Below are positions 5,211 through 5,465 of a DNA stretch of 5,465 nucleotides, one piece after another. The number at the start of each line of letters is the position of its first letter. The first letter of the stretch is position 1. The position numbers and the translations under genes are program-made. Source of the stretch: Deltaproteobacteria bacterium (GTDB lineage Bacteria > Desulfobacterota > Binatia > UBA9968); contig VBKX01000380.1 of NCBI GenBank assembly GCA_005879435.1, positions 499-5,963 on the forward strand, read 5' to 3'. The notes below the pieces were generated by a model that was given only the letters and a program-made list of their open reading frames with translations, ran no database searches and was not told where the DNA came from.

Positions 5211-5465
5211 GTGACTTTATATGAGACGTTATTCGTGGTTCACCCGGAGAGGGGATCGCGGAATAAAGAGTTTATCGAACGGTTCAAAAAGGTGATCGAG
5301 GGACAAGAGGGCACCGTGTCCCTGGTCGATGAATGGGGCATGCGCGATCTTGCCTATCGGATCGAGAAACAAAGCAAGGGCTTCTACACCTTGCTCCGGT
5401 ATAACGCGACGGGGCGCGCCGTCGAAGAATTGGAACGCAACCTCAAATTGACGGATGGCATACTG
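5211..5465 (+). CDS. rpsF: 30S ribosomal protein S6, N-terminal part
   Basis: S6 binds 16S rRNA in the platform of the small subunit as a heterodimer with S18. Seen: 85 codons open to the right edge, beginning MTLYETLFVVHPERG, the typical YETLFIVxP start of the family. DLAYRIEKQSKGFYTLLRY spans about residues 50-68 (compare the L-A-Y-x-I-xK-x-x-x-G-x-Y signature), and the frame ends in ELERNLKLTDGIL at the edge. The rest, probably some tens of residues, lies outside. The GTG start has a strong ribosome-binding site GGAGGA (5195-5200) with 10-nt spacing. It lies 73 bp after pth; rpsR and rplI usually follow but cannot be seen here. Confidence 0.95.
   Translation, partial: MTLYETLFVVHPERGSRNKEFIERFKKVIEGQEGTVSLVDEWGMRDLAYRIEKQSKGFYTLLRYNATGRAVEELERNLKLTDGIL

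Noticed and set aside
1..5465. Undescribed mobile, defence or CRISPR-like system
   Set aside because: No direct repeat array, transposase, integrase, nuclease or toxin-antitoxin gene is visible; all complete proteins fall into core families.

Overview
This window is a stretch of housekeeping genes from a bacterial chromosome. It has about 50-55% G+C by eye, short intergenic gaps and no sign of phage, transposon or defence genes. The protein set includes a SpoVG homologue next to proteobacterial-type isoprenoid, PRPP and translation genes. That fits a deltaproteobacterium-like lineage (Desulfobacterota, Myxococcota, Binatota or a related uncultured phylum). The sequence alone does not settle the lineage, and no phylogeny was run.

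Left part, minus strand (1-1335): the N-terminal 91 codons of a class I DAHP synthase (first step of the shikimate pathway) run off the left edge. A 276-bp gap follows, holding a decayed tRNA-Arg(CCG)-like sequence. Then comes a complete inositol-monophosphatase family gene (suhB-like). Right part, plus strand (1388-5465): ispE (MEP isoprenoid pathway), spoVG (RNA/DNA-binding regulator), tRNA-Gln(TTG) with a strong hairpin behind it, prs (PRPP synthetase), rplY/ctc (ribosomal protein L25), pth (peptidyl-tRNA hydrolase), and the first 85 codons of rpsF (ribosomal protein S6), cut by the right edge. suhB and ispE diverge from a 52-bp spacer.

The plus-strand genes form a recognisable ancient neighbourhood. 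ispE-spoVG-prs-ctc-pth recalls the Bacillus order, while a tRNA-Gln between ispE and prs recalls Pseudomonas. prs, rplY and pth are closely spaced (18 and 35 bp gaps) and look co-transcribed. They link nucleotide-precursor supply (PRPP), 5S rRNA/ribosome assembly and recycling of peptidyl-tRNA, and lead into the ribosomal S6 operon.

I found no evidence of an undescribed system. The items worth a second look are the tRNA-Arg relic, the mixed gene order, an Asn-to-Arg change at an active-site position of Pth, a consensus-like promoter inside ispE, and paired hairpins directly behind tRNA-Gln.
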